In this document: positions 25,421 to 38,381 of the stretch, in pieces
Position numbering within the stretch: position 1 is the stretch's first letter
How the letters are laid out: each line of letters begins with the position of its first letter
Source of the DNA: Ilex aquifolium
Lineage: Eukaryota; Streptophyta; Magnoliopsida; Aquifoliales; Aquifoliaceae
Reading direction: 5' to 3'
Length of the DNA: 64,000 bases
NCBI GenBank assembly: GCA_951799425.1
Contig: OX637397.1
Coordinates: forward strand, 16,700,064-16,764,063
Notes under the pieces: generated by a model
What the model saw: only the letters and a program-made list of their open reading frames with translations
Databases searched by the model: none
What the model was told of the DNA's origin: nothing
Made by a program: the position numbers and the translations under genes

Positions 25421-26644
25421 AAATATGGTTCGCCCTGGATAGTTCATTCGTGAACCGGTGTTGGTTTGATGATATTTGTCTATATGGGTAGCATACATGG
25501 ATTTTGGGTACCAAGAAATCAATAGACCAATATTCAACCAAACCTCTTTAGTTGGGTGAGGTAAGGTAAGGTTGAGGCGAAAGTACGTGGAGTTAATATT
25601 TTTGAAAAATATTTGGGAAGGAACAAATTTATGAAATTGTGTTCAAAATAAGAAATGATTAACTTTACCAAATTTGTTATATATATACTTGTATAAAGAT
25701 TTCTCACTTCATACTATGTAAAATCTATGGTGTTACATTATGTTTTAAGAAGAAATATTTTATAGTGTTACATTGAGATTTGATTTTGATGTGATAAATT
25801 CCTTGATGTTTTACTTATGTATTTCAAATGATAATACGTAGCATCCTTTAAAAAATGCTTACTACTTGTCGTGTACCTAGACTTATTGACTAATTATTTC
25901 ATTGCTTATTATTATGATTGTGAACTGTTGGTATTTAAAATCTTGAATATGCTTGAGAAAATGATTATCATACTGAGCGTGTGGTTGTTCACCTCTATCA
26001 TTTAACATTTTCAGTTATGTGCATATATTGGTGGACTGCATAGTGGGAGTATCGAAACAGAAGATAGTTGTTATGATTTTTATATATTTAGTTAGACTAT
26101 ATAAAGAACAATGTACAATGATGTATATTATCAAGAATTTATAAATGACTTATATATTGGTTAATTTAAGGGAATATGTATAAATTGAGACCTTTTAAAT
26201 GGTTTACTTCTAAAGATTTTAGATACTCTGTATATTATGTTCATGACGAAAAATTTTGGATAGTTAGATTATAACCAGGGGTTGGGAGGACTGTGTGGGC
26301 CTCCATTTGTTACCCTAGTTTTGAACAGTAATGATTTATTCATGGATGTCATCAGAAGGGATGTTTATAGTTGATATGATGTGAATGACTAATCAGGTAT
26401 GATTATTCTGTTTAATGTTCTCACAGGTAGCTCTCACCAATTATCTAGATGTCCGATTTTCAAAGGAAATTCTGCCGAAATTTTCTAAAAAAATATTTAT
26501 TTAAACTAAAGATATACTTTTTTAGATGTTTTTATAACAACCCAGCATGTGTTTTTGAAATAAACAAAGTTTAAATACTAATCAGCATGTGTTTTTTAGA
26601 TGTATTTTTTTTAATCTCGCTTTTGTAAAATTTGAGGCATGACA

Positions 26645-29600
26645 AATTGATATCAAAGCTTAAGGATTAGGTCTTATATGGGAGCTATAGGAAAATGAGT
26701 GTACCACTATTGGAGATAATTAGGAGACATGTGTGGTGACAAAAAAATATTTTTGCATCATGAGTTTTGGATATCATATAGAGTATTAGTGTATTGTTGT
26801 TGAGAAGGTATGAAAAGTAAAAGGATTCAAGGTAGGACAATTTATGATGTTATAACTTTTTTAGGTTATGTCAATTTTTATTATTTTGTCTGGTCCTTAG
26901 TTGCTTTAATTTGTAAAGTCAATGATGTGTGGTAATTCAGTTTTGTTGCTTGGAGAATAAGGCCAACTCTGGCGTCATTTATATAATTTTTGTTAGGTGA
27001 AGAGATGGAATTGACAGAGAGATTAAGAATTGAAGAAAGATTGGAAATTTTGGTTTTATGGTGAAAACTTTGAGTTGTATATGTCTTCTATTAGGGTGAC
27101 TAAGAGACTATAAAATAGTACAATGTTCAAGTACAATCAATTGGAGGGGCATGATAAAATGAATAAGTATTTATGTCGATTTTGAAATAAGTGTACAAAT
27201 TATGATTTTGCTTCTGAGTGGATTGGATGTTATTTTATGACCATTTATTTGAGGTTATCAATAGTTGTTTGGAATTAGTATGGATAGTTGGCTAGTGTTG
27301 CTTTTGGGTAAAAATTAAATGTTAAGTGATGACTTATTTTTGTACAATTGGGTTATAAAATTATTCAGAAAGAGTATGATTGGAAGACCGTGGTGCCATA
27401 ATTGATGAATTATATTAGATGACCTTGCTTGAAGATTGATTGAGAATGACATGGTAAACCTTCGAAGGGAAAAAAATATGGAGTAAGGAAATTACTCATT
27501 ACATGAAAGGGTAGGAGGGATTGGACTACGTGTGAAAGTTATATGACTATAAATCTCCCAAGTACATGGAAGGTGCTATCCTTGAGGACAGACCATGAAC
27601 TTGTTTTGGTCATTATGTGATTGTATTTTGTGGTATTTGTAGTTCACAACATTTAGACCATCTAAAACTAGTGATAATCGGGAATCCCTTGGTCAAATGT
27701 GGGGTTGATAGTTAAGTTGTACTCATGGACTTTAAATGAAAATGGAGATCAAGGGTATGGATTAAAATTTTTGAAGTCCCGCGCCAAGGAAACCTACAAA
27801 GTTTAATAAATTTTTGGCCATTAATATTGTTGGCCTGTGGAGCATAGATGTTCAAAAATTTGATATCATTTGTATTGAGTAACTAATAGAACAATGATGA
27901 TGTTCAATATTCAATATACACTTTTATCGTGGTGTGGGATCTTTTAATGTCTTTGGAAGTTAAATATTATAGAAATATGAAAGTTTATCTCCAGCTCTTT
28001 TCCATCTATCATTAGGTTTGATCTTGACAGGCCGGAGTTGAGAATTGTTGGTATTGAAGATCATAAATTTTTGAAAAGAAATCTTTGCAGTTGGTTGTGA
28101 TGTTAAAAGGATTTAATATGGTAGATCAATGTAGAAAATTACACTTTGTGGTTTTGATATTAACGAAGGAATGGTTAGTTAAGTTTCGATCAAAGTATGA
28201 GATTACTCTATTAGCCAGTGAATGGTTATCTTCTCATAGATCATGAGAAATTTTTAAGGTTATGGTGATTATTGGTATGGAATTGAAGAATTATTTAGAC
28301 CCCTACGAATATAAATTTATATTGATTATATTTTATAGTTCAAGAAATATTAAGGTGACGGATTAAATCATGGGGACTTAAGAGTTTTTCGTAAAATGTG
28401 TTGTTGTAATATTGGGCGTAAGGACGAAGCTATAACATTTCGCTATGGGTTATTACTTGAGCCGCTTTCTTGTTATGATAACGACATTGTACATCTAACT
28501 CTTGGGAGACAATAAAGACTTTTAAATTGAAATATACATTAGGCAACGGCCCAACACTCAAATACAATGTTTGAGAATAAATCTTATTGGGAAGTTGAAG
28601 AAAGATAGGGTAGATCGAATTGGTTAAAAACGTGGAGATATTATGATAGTTCTAAAAACGTGTAATAATAATCATACAAAGATATAAATCAAAAGGTTTC
28701 AGATGCATCTTGTACTTATGAGGGACAACCTATGAGAAAGTTTATCGGTTGTTAGTTCTTATTATAATGGATTGAAAAAATGAATTGAAAAATTATAATT
28801 AATATAAGAGTGTGCAGTGAAAATATTTGGTTAGATTTTATATTATTGGGGTTAACCATTTAGTTATAATTACACGGATGAAGATGAAAAATATAATTGG
28901 GATGTAAAAATCAATTTCTTGGATAACTAGGTGTCTACTTTGAAAATTATCACTATCAACAATCTTGTGGTGTTCACCAAATCACAACGACTTGAGGTTT
29001 TTCATAGGATTTAATGCTACGTGGTAGATATAAATAGAGGATATATTATACAAGAATGAAAATGAGAGTTTTCCAAAACTTCTTATTTGATTCTTTAGTG
29101 GTAATATTGAAACGTTAAAATATTGTGACGATAATGCTAAATGTGCGTGAAAATTCTCTAAAGGTTGATAATGGTATTTGATCAGGTATGAGAAGTATAT
29201 GAAGTAGGTATGGTTAAAAACTTGGGTGGATAGGGTCATACACGTCTTAGGTCGAGCCATATCATGTGTCGTGCCATGTCTTGAGACATGCACTCTGGAG
29301 TAGTATGGATGGGAGCATGGTGGATGGGAGCAGGGGGCAAGAGTGTCATGGTACCTTGAATGACTATAATATCGAGAATGAAATGATTACCATAGATGAT
29401 GAGTAACAATGAAGTCGGCGACCTAGTAACGTGGTGAGATATTAGTTTTGGTAGTCGCACAGGTTATTGAAAAAATTTGATAGCTTAAAAAGAATGTGAA
29501 TTTGAGGACTTATGATAACTGTGACGATGGGGCAAACATGGAAAAATCTGAGGTGTTATAATGGGACATGAAGCAACATTATAAGAATGAAACTGAAGTA

Positions 29601-29860
29601 AAGAAATGTGATGGCATGAATGGACTTGAAAATATTTAATTAGCCGTAATACTCGTAGTTTGAGACTGGTGGATTGGTTGATTATCAGCCTATATAAATA
29701 TGTGATGGTAAAAGTCGTGAATTCACAAAAAAAAAAATTTGAATATATCTTCTTGTGTTGGTGAATGGAGTTCACTTGGTTATATTGGTGGTTAACAATT
29801 GAGACTTAGACGAGGGAGCCTAAGTTTCGAGGACTAAACTTAATTTAAGGGGGGGTGGAT
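26645..29860 (+). other. Interior of copy A: PBS, non-coding body, polypurine tract
   Basis: Opens with attgatatcaaagctt (26647-26662), a mutated form of the Met-tRNA primer site that is better preserved in copy B (ttggtatcagaac at 45629). The body is AT-rich and without recognisable domains in any frame, yet it aligns with copy B's interior (45625-47217) over its first 1.6 kb. It ends in ttaaggggggg (29845-29855) just before the 3' LTR, a good polypurine tract. Confidence 0.7.
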
Positions 29861-31376
29861 TGTGAGATCTCATATTTCATATAACTATAAATTATATTAA
29901 TTTGATAGTATTTTTTTTAAATGATTAAAATGATGAGAGAAATTTCGAATCGTTGTTAAAGGAATAGTCGCATAAGTTTGAGTTACAGACGTATTGACTT
30001 TTGGGTCAAATTAATTTTTGAGTTGTTTAAGGTTGATAAGTGTAATAAAGTAAATTTATTAAGTTTTTTATGTCAAAATAACATTACTATTGAATACGGG
30101 AGATCCGAAAACTTTGGAATAGACGTTTAGCTCATACAGTAGTTCAAATGGGTAAAATAGTAATTTTAGTGTTTTGAGTGTAAATTGACTTTAATTTTGA
30201 GATAAATAATAAAACTAAATATTTTTAGGTTAAAATAATATATTAAAAAAGAATCTGGAATATTGAAAAATCTTAGGGTAGTCATAAGGATCAAATTGGA
30301 GATATTTAGTGGCAAAACTGTAATTTTTGGCACTACGAACAGTGAAATTCGAGATTTGCTTGTTTTAAAACACCATTTTCAGCCCCATTTGTCCCATTAT
30401 TTCTTTCCATTCTCACCCAATACCTCTTCGAACCCTAGGACAATATAAAGGGAAAGAGAAAAGAGAAGAAGAAGGTCTCTAGAGCTTGCGTTTTTGTTTG
30501 AAAATCTAAGAACATTAATTGGGATTCTTGGATCCACCTGGGCATTTGAAGGAAGAGCTTGAGTTCTTGAGTTTTGAGGAAGAGCTCTCATTTCTCTTGC
30601 ATATATATTGATGCATCTCATGTATGCTCTATATCTATTTGTTTAGTATGAGCAAAATACATGTTTTCATACTATGAGTCTTAATTAAATGAAGAGTTTA
30701 CAATGAATTTGTAAACCTACATGCATTAAATGAATTTGAGTATTGTGGGTTTGAAACCCTAACTTGATTTTTGTTATGGTTGTTTGATTGAACTTAAGAT
30801 TTTGGATTCTTTAGAATATATATGATTTTATATATAATGTATTTGATTTGTCTCTTAAGAATAAGTATGTTACTTTCACTACAAAAAAAAACACTTTTAG
30901 CCGCTAGATTTAAATTGCAGTTACAAATATTGTCACTGAATGAATATGTTTAGTGGCAAAAAATTATTATCGCCTTTGAAGGTATGATATTAAAATTATT
31001 TAATGGCCATAATTATTTGTCACTACTAAAAATATATAATTAGTGGTGAAAAAGTATTGTTGTCACTGAAAATATGTTAGTGAATCTAATTAGTGACAAT
31101 TTAAATGTTGCAGCAAAAATATATTACTAATTCATCACTAATTCCAAATATTTATTGACAATAATTTAAATTTAGTCACTAATAATATAAAAATTTTAGT
31201 GATAAAATTTTTTAGTTGCAGCAAATATGCCTTGTTTTAAGCTGCAATTTTTTTTTTTTTTTTGTCACTGAATGGGCAAAAATTTATGGATTACCGGTGT
31301 TTATAAATAACTTAACAAATTTAACGGACACAACATCGTTTCACATTCACCCCCCACCATGTCACTTCTTCACACC

Positions 31377-31412
<36 letters not shown>

Positions 31413-31559
31413 CTCTCAACTCCTTCGCCGTCACCATTCCCACTGGTTTAAAGACTCCCTCGAAGACACCTCCATCGCCACCACCACCCTGGTTGTTGAG
31501 AAGGTTGAGCTCATTTCGAAAATCGTCGGGAAGAAGATTAAGGTGCCATCATCGTTCTC
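31377..31559 (+). other. Captured 5' leader and exon-like piece (source unknown)
   Basis: A (CT)n run (31379-31409) resembles a plant 5' UTR. The following open stretch contains KDSLEDTSIATTTLVVEKVE and closes at a plausible donor (gcttag|gttagt near 31568). It is GC-richer than the transposon around it. I do not recognise the gene; it might be the 5' end of the ADA2 source gene or a separate capture. Confidence 0.35.
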
Positions 31560-32120
31560 ACTGCTTAGGTTAGTTTATTTTTGTTCCATTTTGTCAAATA
31601 GAGTATTCTTGCTCTGTTTTGACTGGATTTTGTCCTTTGGATATCCTATATGTTTGCTTTAATTAATCTTAGTTGGATTTACTCATGTTTGGATCTATCG
31701 AAGTTCCTATTATTCAGTGCATAATGGGAAATTTTCTAGAACTGTGAGGTAAATTTTCTAGAATTTATATAATACTCATTTATTTGATTGATAAAGCCCG
31801 TCCACTTCATTAAGTTTTGTGAAGATCTTGTTTGATTTGTTGAATTTTGTTAATTTTGGCGTTTAGTTTGACCTAGTGTTTGTGATTTGGACATCTTTCT
31901 TGTATGGGCAATGAAGGCTTTGATCTACTAGATTGGTTTCTGTTTAATAGGAATGATGACAATCTCACATCTATTATTTTATTATGAATTTTCAAGTTTT
32001 CAGTGAATTGAGAATCTTTTTATCCACAAGATTCCCAATCTTTTTATCAATGGGCAATATCACTTATTTCTTCTATTTGTTTGTCTTCTCTTATGAGTTT
32101 GGTTTTTGATTAATGAGGTC

Positions 32121-32292
32121 AAGGAACGAGGGGAAAAGGGCTTTGTACCACTGCAATTATTGCAACAAAGATATAACAGGGAAAATTCGTATCAAATGTG
32201 CTGTATGTTCTGATTTTGACCTCTGTATTGAGTGCTTCTCTGTTGGTGCTGAGGTGAATCCTCATAAGAGCAATCATCCCTATAGGGTTATG
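32121..32292 (+). pseudogene. ADA2: ADA2 fragment, ZZ zinc finger exon
   Basis: ADA2 is the adaptor subunit that stimulates GCN5 in plant SAGA-type histone acetyltransferase complexes in the nucleus. This exon reads EGKRALYHCNYCNKDITGK, then the CAVC, CIEC and HKSNHPYRVM elements of the ADA2 ZZ finger, all zinc ligands present, and ends at an intact donor (ATG|GTATGT), where plant ADA2 genes have an intron. One residue near the second CxxC (CSDFDLC) differs from the usual CPDFDLC. Only this region of the roughly 550-residue protein is present, inside a CACTA element, so it is a transduplicated fragment. Any transcript would lack the SANT and SWIRM domains. Confidence 0.85.
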
Positions 32293-32887
32293 GTATGTGA
32301 CAATCTAGATTTTAATTTTTTAATACCTTGCCGGTATATAAATTGTTCTATTATCTAGTTTTACTTGAAGTTAATCCCTCATCTCTAATATTATTGAAGA
32401 AACATAATACTTGTTTTGTATTTTCAAGTGAATGGAAAAATTAGGGTCAAGTAAAGAAGACTTTCCTAACGAAGTACCTCTTCTTTGAGATGGCCAAGAA
32501 ATATCAGAATGGTAATGTTTGTGTGTTTGACAGTGGGTGTACATAAGATGTGACTTGATTGTGCATGATTGTTTGGTGCATTATTGCGTTTCTCACATCC
32601 TATGCTCATGCATATTTGAAGTTGAGTTTGAGCTTTACTGGGCATTTTTTGGTACATAAGCTGCAATGGAGTTCCACTTTGTTAGTATCTTATTCAGTTA
32701 TTTGGGTCATAGTGCAATGTGAAACTCTCAATCATTCCATTGATGCTCTATGTTTTGTGATTGAACAATGTTCAAATAATTTTCACCTGATTTCATACTG
32801 AATGAAATATAGCAAGCATAGTGGTTCTTACTTGAGGCTATTTGTTGGCTCATTGTGCTCTTGCTTCTTTCATTGTCATTTCTACTG

Positions 32888-32953
32888 GACAATTTGTCTT
32901 TCCCACTTGTCTGTTCAGACTGGAATGCTGATGAAGAAAGGTTGCTTCTAGAG
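32888..32953 (+). pseudogene. ADA2: ADA2 fragment, following exon (start of SANT region)
   Basis: Twenty-two codons, in phase with the previous ADA2 exon, reading DNLSFPLVCSDWNADEERLL plus two residues, the linker between the ZZ finger and the SANT domain (usual form ICPDWNADEEILLLE). A GT donor follows directly. The expected AG acceptor is TG here (32886-32887), so this exon would be skipped or spliced elsewhere. The intervening 595 bp is the retained intron, which shows capture at DNA level and not from mRNA. The next ADA2 exon was not found. Confidence 0.82.
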
Positions 32954-33110
32954 GTGTTTTAATTTTTGTCAATCCGTTCTTAATGTTTGATGTGGCTTGA
33001 TTTGTGGATTGTATTACTAATGGACATCTGATTTGTATTCCATCATTTTCTTTTCTAATGTGCTTGATGTTTGCCCGTGCAATTAGTATTGATGTTGCAG
33101 TCTGCAACTT

Positions 33111-33249
33111 AAAGAAAAAGATTTTTGAAGAGTTGTTGAAGATGCTTGACCTTTCCATAAGTGAGAGGCGCAAAACCTCGAATATGTTGGCTCATGATTT
33201 CGATCTTAGTAACCTTTTTTTGGCCATGCATGAGGCCGAGAAGACATAA
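33111..33249 (+). other. Exon-like piece of unknown origin in CACTA element
   Basis: After a plausible acceptor (gatgttgcag near 33100) the frame reads LKKKIFEELLKMLDLSISER and continues with a run ending in MHEAEKT and a stop at 33247-33249. Composition and residue mix look genuinely coding and amphipathic-helical, but I recognise no family. It could be a third captured piece or a remnant of the transposon's own gene. The stretch 33250-34830 holds nothing recognisable. Confidence 0.4.
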
Positions 33250-36200
33250 TTTGTTAGAGGAATATTAAGCGGTGTTATTTGAACATATCTATTTGGATGG
33301 AGAATTAATTTGTATTATGTAGAAAGTTGTGCGATGAACAAAATTATATTTATTTGGTTTGTGGAACAGTATACATATATTTTTATATTTTTTTCTTGGG
33401 TAAATATTTATTTTTATTTTTTGGTGAGGACAAGAATATACATGCATATGATAATGAAATTTATGCATTTCAACTTTTTTTATTTGTTTATCAATTTTAA
33501 ATATTTTTTTGGTGAATTTTATATGATTATGTGTGTGAGTTAATTGTGCATTTAATCTTACTTGTCAAGTTCTAAAATTAATAGGAGTATTCATCATAAG
33601 GTAGTATGTTAAATTAAGTTAGAAATTCCATGATAAAAAAAACAAAATTATATTTTGGCCAAATTTCATTCTATTTCAGCATCAATAATTTAATCCAAAC
33701 ATTGGAATGGAATGCATATTCCATTCCAAGACTTAATCCCAAGTTAATTGCCAAACATGGGAATGCATTCCATTCTCATGTCGATTTCATTCCTATTTAA
33801 AGGTATTACTGTGAACCAAACGCAGCGTAAGGGATTTATGAGTTGGAAAGGTGGAAACATGGCAACAGGCTTTAAGGATTGAAAAGGCTATGGAATCTGT
33901 CAGTTCATCCAGGTGACCTTTTCTTTCCTCTTTCAATGTAACTCTTCATGTATATTTTAGATATGTTCTTCAGCCCTTGTATGTAGCACCCTTGATTTGC
34001 TATTTATATGCATTTCTTGTGTGATAAACCTCTGTTATGAAGTTATAAGAAAGGAGTAATATTATGCTTACCAAAATATTTATCAAAAAGTGTTTTTATT
34101 TGATAGCTCTACATCCAATCAAAATGTTTTTTATCAACATTTGGTGGGTCCAAGAATCGTCCAAGAATCATATGGAGCTGCCAACTCATTTGGTAAAAAT
34201 ACTTTTTGGTAAAACTTTTAGTTTGTATAACATTTCCCAAAAGAAAAGTTGGTTGGCAGAAGACGGAATATGTGTCAACAAACTATTTTAGTTGTGTCTT
34301 CTTGGTTAAAAACAAGGAGTTTTAACATTAAGTCGGTGACCTTGGAAAGTTTTGTGCTTCTTGTGTATGAATCCATATTTTGATATGATGCATAATAAAA
34401 TATATTATTCTGAACATGTCTATTCATTATAATGTTGTTGACTGAATTGTAATATTAGATTACTAACAATTATTAAATTCTAAAAATTAACCTAATTATA
34501 TTTCATTTGTCATGTTTGCAGGATGTCACGTGCAATGCATAACTCTTCAAAAGCCAAATGATCATTACATTTATTGCTCATATTATTTTATTTTATGGTA
34601 ATGCATAGTACACATGTACAGTTGAATGGTACTATATCAAAATATTGTTTTCATGTTAATTGATTGGGAAATATATTTTTCTACAGTATCGAGTGTTCAT
34701 TATACTATTGTTTCTTCATTGTCCATGTAATTTTTTTTATTTATGTGAATAGGTGAATTGGAAAATATTCCATAAAAATAATTTGTTCCAAAAATTTAAT
34801 AATTTTTTTTATTCATTTTAACGTTTTAGTCGCAACAATAAGTTGTCACTAAAAGCATGTTTCAAAATTTAGTGGTGATTTTAATTGTGGGTAAAATGTA
34901 TATTTTTAGTTGCAATTAATTGTTGTAACTAAAAATCAGGTTTTAATCGAACTTTTAGTGGTGATGAAGTACATTTTAGTGACAAAATCACATTAACTTG
35001 TTACAATAATTATTGCGGTTGAAGATTTCACATTTAGTGACATTTTTCATACTGCGGCTAAAAAATTTTAGTGGCAACAATTAAATGTCATAACTAAATG
35101 ATTTAGCCACACACATATTGCCGCTGCCCAGTGGCAATAAAAAAATTGTCACTAAAGTATATAGTGACAATTTTTACACATTTAGCCACAATAATTTTCG
35201 CGGCTAAAAGGCAAATTTCTTGTAGTGTTTGTAAATGTGTATTTGGAGATTTTATGTCTACCATGTGTTTGATAAAATGCCAAAGTGACTATAAGTGTTG
35301 AAATGATAAATTGTGGAAAGAGGTATTGATTTTTATGATATGATTGAAAATGTGTTATGTTGGAAATAGAAATGTGAGATTTTGTAAAACTGTAAATTTT
35401 TTTAAAAGTGTCAAAGTTGTGATTGGTGTTGGGAATGGAAAGTGATCGTAAAATTATGGTTTGAAACTTGTATGTTCGGTATCGATAGACAGAGGGTTAG
35501 TAGATGGTTGGGGCCCTTGAAGGGGGTTACCAAGACAGCTACTAGTCCTAGGGGGATTGGTGATGGTAGTGATTTTCGGTGACAGCTTGCATGACATTAC
35601 AATTTGTGCCCTATACATCCCCCAAAAAGCAAGAAGGGCGATGAGACCCTAGGGTGCAAGACCCAAAAGGTTCCCCGGGGATGGTTCATTCGTGAACCGG
35701 TGTTGGTTTGATGATATTTGTCCGTATAGGTAGCATAAATGAATTTTGGGTACCAAGAAATCAATAGATCAATATTCCAACAAACTTCTTTAGTGGGGTG
35801 AGGTAAGGTGAGGTTGAGGCGAAAGTACGTGGAGTTAGTATTTTTGAAAAATACTTTGGAAAGAACAAGTTTATAAAAATTGTGTTCAAAATAAGAAATG
35901 ATTAACTTTACCAAATTTGTTATACATATACTTGTATAAAGATTTTTCACTTCGTACTTTATAAAATCTATGGTGTTGCATTATGTTTTAAGAAGAAAGG
36001 TTTTATAGTGTTACCTTGAGATTTGATTTCGATGTGATAAATTCCTTGATGTTTTACTTATGTATTTCAAATAATAGTACGTAGTGTACTTTCAAAAATA
36101 CTTACTACTTATCGTGTACCTAGACTTATTGATAAATTATTTCATTGCGTATCATTATGATTGTGAACTGTTGGTATTTAAAACATTGTATATGTTTGAG

Positions 36201-36786
36201 AGAATGGTTATCCTACTGAGTGTGTGGTTGCTCACCTCTATCATTTAACATTTTATGTTGGTGGATTGCATAATGAGAGTATCAAGGCAAAAGATAGTTG
36301 TTATGATTTTTATATATTTAATTAGAATATGTAAAGAACAATATACGATGACATATATTATCGAGGATTTCTAAGTGATTTATATCTTGGTTAATTTAAA
36401 GGAATATGTATAGATTGTGTCATTTTAAATGGTTTACTTCTAAAGATTTTAGATATTTTGTATATTATGTTCATGACGAAGAATTTTGGATAGTTAGATT
36501 ATAATCCGAGTTTGGGAGAAATGTGTAGGCCTCCATTTGTTATCCTAGTTTTAAACAGATTTATTTATGGATGCCATCAAAAGGGATGCTTATGGTTGAT
36601 ATGATGTGAATGACTTGTCGGATATAATTATTATGTTTAATGCTCTCGCCTGTAGCTCTCACCAATTATCTGGATGTCCGATTTTCAAAGGAAACTATGT
36701 CAAAATTTTCTAAAAAAATAATTTATTTTTTTTTGGGGGGGGGGGGGGGGGTATGTGATTTTTGTAGCAACTGATGAGATTGAAAC

Positions 36787-36792
36787 TTTATT
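36787..36792 (-). terminator. Poly(A) signal AATAAA of RINGv gene
   Basis: AATAAA on the minus strand, about 216 bp downstream of the RINGv stop codon (37009-37011) and about 35 bp before the end of copy A's LTR. It supports this being the true 3' end of a host transcription unit. A 17-base G run on the plus strand (36735-36751) marks the junction. Confidence 0.5.
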
Positions 36793-37008
36793 CAATAATA
36801 GTGCAACTAAAGGTTACAACATCACACAAACGTTTAGGAAATTTAAAGGAGACGAAGCCAAACACATACAGAAGAAGGTCCTATTAACCATATTGCAGCA
36901 ACAAATCTCATTAAGTAGTTCAAGTGCGCCTTTGTAAGTTCGCTGTTCCACGTTGTCTCATCTCTCAAACTATGATAACACACCAGTAGCTAATATATAG
37001 CTGGGAAT

Positions 37009-38308
37009 TCAAGAACCACAGCCCAAAAACCTGAAAAGCAAGAAAAAAAATAGTTGTATCACCTAGAAAGAAAAATAATAAAGTGAATCAAGAAGATTTT
37101 TATTCATTTGCAATTAAGCTGCTAATCCGAATCCTGATAGGAGGTTTTAATTGATCCCATCATCAGAAAAAAGAATTCAGAAGTTTTGACTGCGACTTTG
37201 CTCATTTGTGAAAATGGGTAGAAGTTGCTACTCAACTGTAATGAAATTATGTGGGGTTTAACAAGTTAATCATTTCAGCAGCTGCATCTTCCACTAGACA
37301 AAAGGGTATCTCCCACAAATTAATTATATTCATGATTGTAGTCGCCTTTCATTACCTATTTTAGTGATAAAAGTGTCAGACTAACAATGCTGAGGTTTTG
37401 GGGGCCGTTAAAATTTCACTGCAATTAGTTTGTGCAAACTAAAGTCATGATGTGCATATTACATTACCTTTTAATTCGTGAGAATATATTCTTTCTTTTA
37501 GCTTTACGGCCTTGGAGTATTGTTACCGGTATATTTTGGACCTCTTGACCACAGAATTCACACCTGTTATTTCCTTCCACTATACATTTTTCATGGAAAA
37601 GGTCAGTTTTGCAACCACATTTTATCTTAAACACATTTTCATCTTCAGTAAATTTTGTGAAACAGAATTCGCAAATTGCTTTCTCTTGAGGAATTTGCTC
37701 ATCGGATTCTGCTAGAGCAAAGAAGCAAGGTTAGTATCGGAAAAAAAAAAAGAACAAAAGAGAAAAAAAGAAAAAAAAAGAAAAGAACAAATGATAGGAT
37801 AGTTGGATACTAGATTAACAACGTACCTTTAGGATTCGTCTTATCCTCCGGTGCTTTGGATCTAATGATGACAATATTTTCTCCGACCTATATTAAATTA
37901 ATAATAGATTTAACTGTTTTTGAAAAAATAAAAATACTTGCACTAATTTCTAGCATTGAACTTTTAGTATGACAACTAACAGCCATAATGCAAACTATTT
38001 TATAAGGGAAGTAAGAAAGCATAGCAGTACAAATAATAGATGTTTGAAGTAAGAAGTACTGATTCTGATGGGTTGCAAAAATACAATGAAGAATAATCGA
38101 TGCACCAGTGAGGAACAGTGACATCATCAATGCAGAAATGAAAAGACAAAAACTGATGTCAAATGAGATAATGAAGCAAAGTATGTTTATTTCGTAATCT
38201 AACCGATGATTTGATCCTCGACATAACCAAATGACAAAAGTGAAAAAAAAATCATACAGTCAATGCTCCGCTGACCTTTGGATATGAAGGTTCTGGTTCA
38301 GTGTTTTT
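37009..38308 (-). CDS. RINGv (RING-CH) zinc-finger protein, exons 2-5
   Basis: Four minus-strand exons join in phase: 38308-38276, 37887-37827, 37711-37468 and 37030-37009 (stop). The 244-nt exon encodes a C4HC3 RING variant: CEFC, 14 residues, CGC, FHEKC, seven residues, CEFC, followed by GQEVQNIPVTIL. The last phrase matches the EVQNLPVTLL signature of plant RINGv proteins, in which IPEEEAVC precedes the finger; here it is IPQEKAIC. RINGv proteins are usually membrane-linked E3 ubiquitin ligases. Unusual points: the finger is about five residues shorter than relatives because the KWFS-type segment after the sixth ligand is missing, and the protein ends RFLGCGS soon after, without the transmembrane helices usual in this group. 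No stop or frameshift interrupts the model. It may be a shortened functional gene or a young pseudogene. The first exon is proposed at 49710-49772. Confidence 0.65.
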
Positions 38309-38381
38309 CTGCCATCAAGAGATAGAAAATCACATCAGTTCAAACTAGAGAATTTAAGAACATGTACTTGCCATTCCTATT

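Larger units (their letters stand above)
30877..35227 (+). mobile_element. CACTA transposon carrying captured host exons
   Basis: Starts CACTACAAAAAAAAA at 30877, ends TTTCTTGTAGTG at 35227, flanked by TTT on both sides (30874-30876 and 35228-35230), the 3-bp target duplication expected of CACTA elements. Subterminal arrays of ttagtggcaa/ttgtcactaaa-type motifs fill about 30885-31200 and 34830-35200. No transposase is seen. Between the arrays lies a block of host-gene origin: a (CT)n leader with a coding-like exon, two ADA2 exons with their intron, and another exon-like piece. It sits inside the 3' LTR of copy A, so it is younger than that element. Confidence 0.88.
25421..36724 (+). mobile_element. 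Long-LTR retrotransposon, copy A, LARD-like fossil
   Basis: Parts in order: a partial 5' LTR (25421-26644) ending in ATGACA; a primer-binding-site-like sequence directly after it; an internal region of 3.2 kb; a polypurine tract; and a 3' LTR starting TGTGAGATC at 29861 and reaching about 36724, into which a 4.35-kb CACTA element inserted (30877-35227). Without that insert the 3' LTR is about 2.5 kb. The two LTRs match at roughly 90 percent in the stretch beginning ttcattcgtgaaccgg. The interior has no readable gag or pol. Long LTRs suggest a gypsy relative or a large retrotransposon derivative. Fossil with many breaks. Confidence 0.75.

Noticed and set aside
26645-29860. Short minus-strand open frames within copy A interior
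   Set aside because: They are on the strand opposite the element and in low-complexity AT-rich sequence, with no recognisable motif, and they are not kept open in copy B.
32466-33173. Open frames on both strands in the ADA2 intron and downstream
   Set aside because: They lie in intronic sequence between the two ADA2 exons or oppose the captured exons; no motif.
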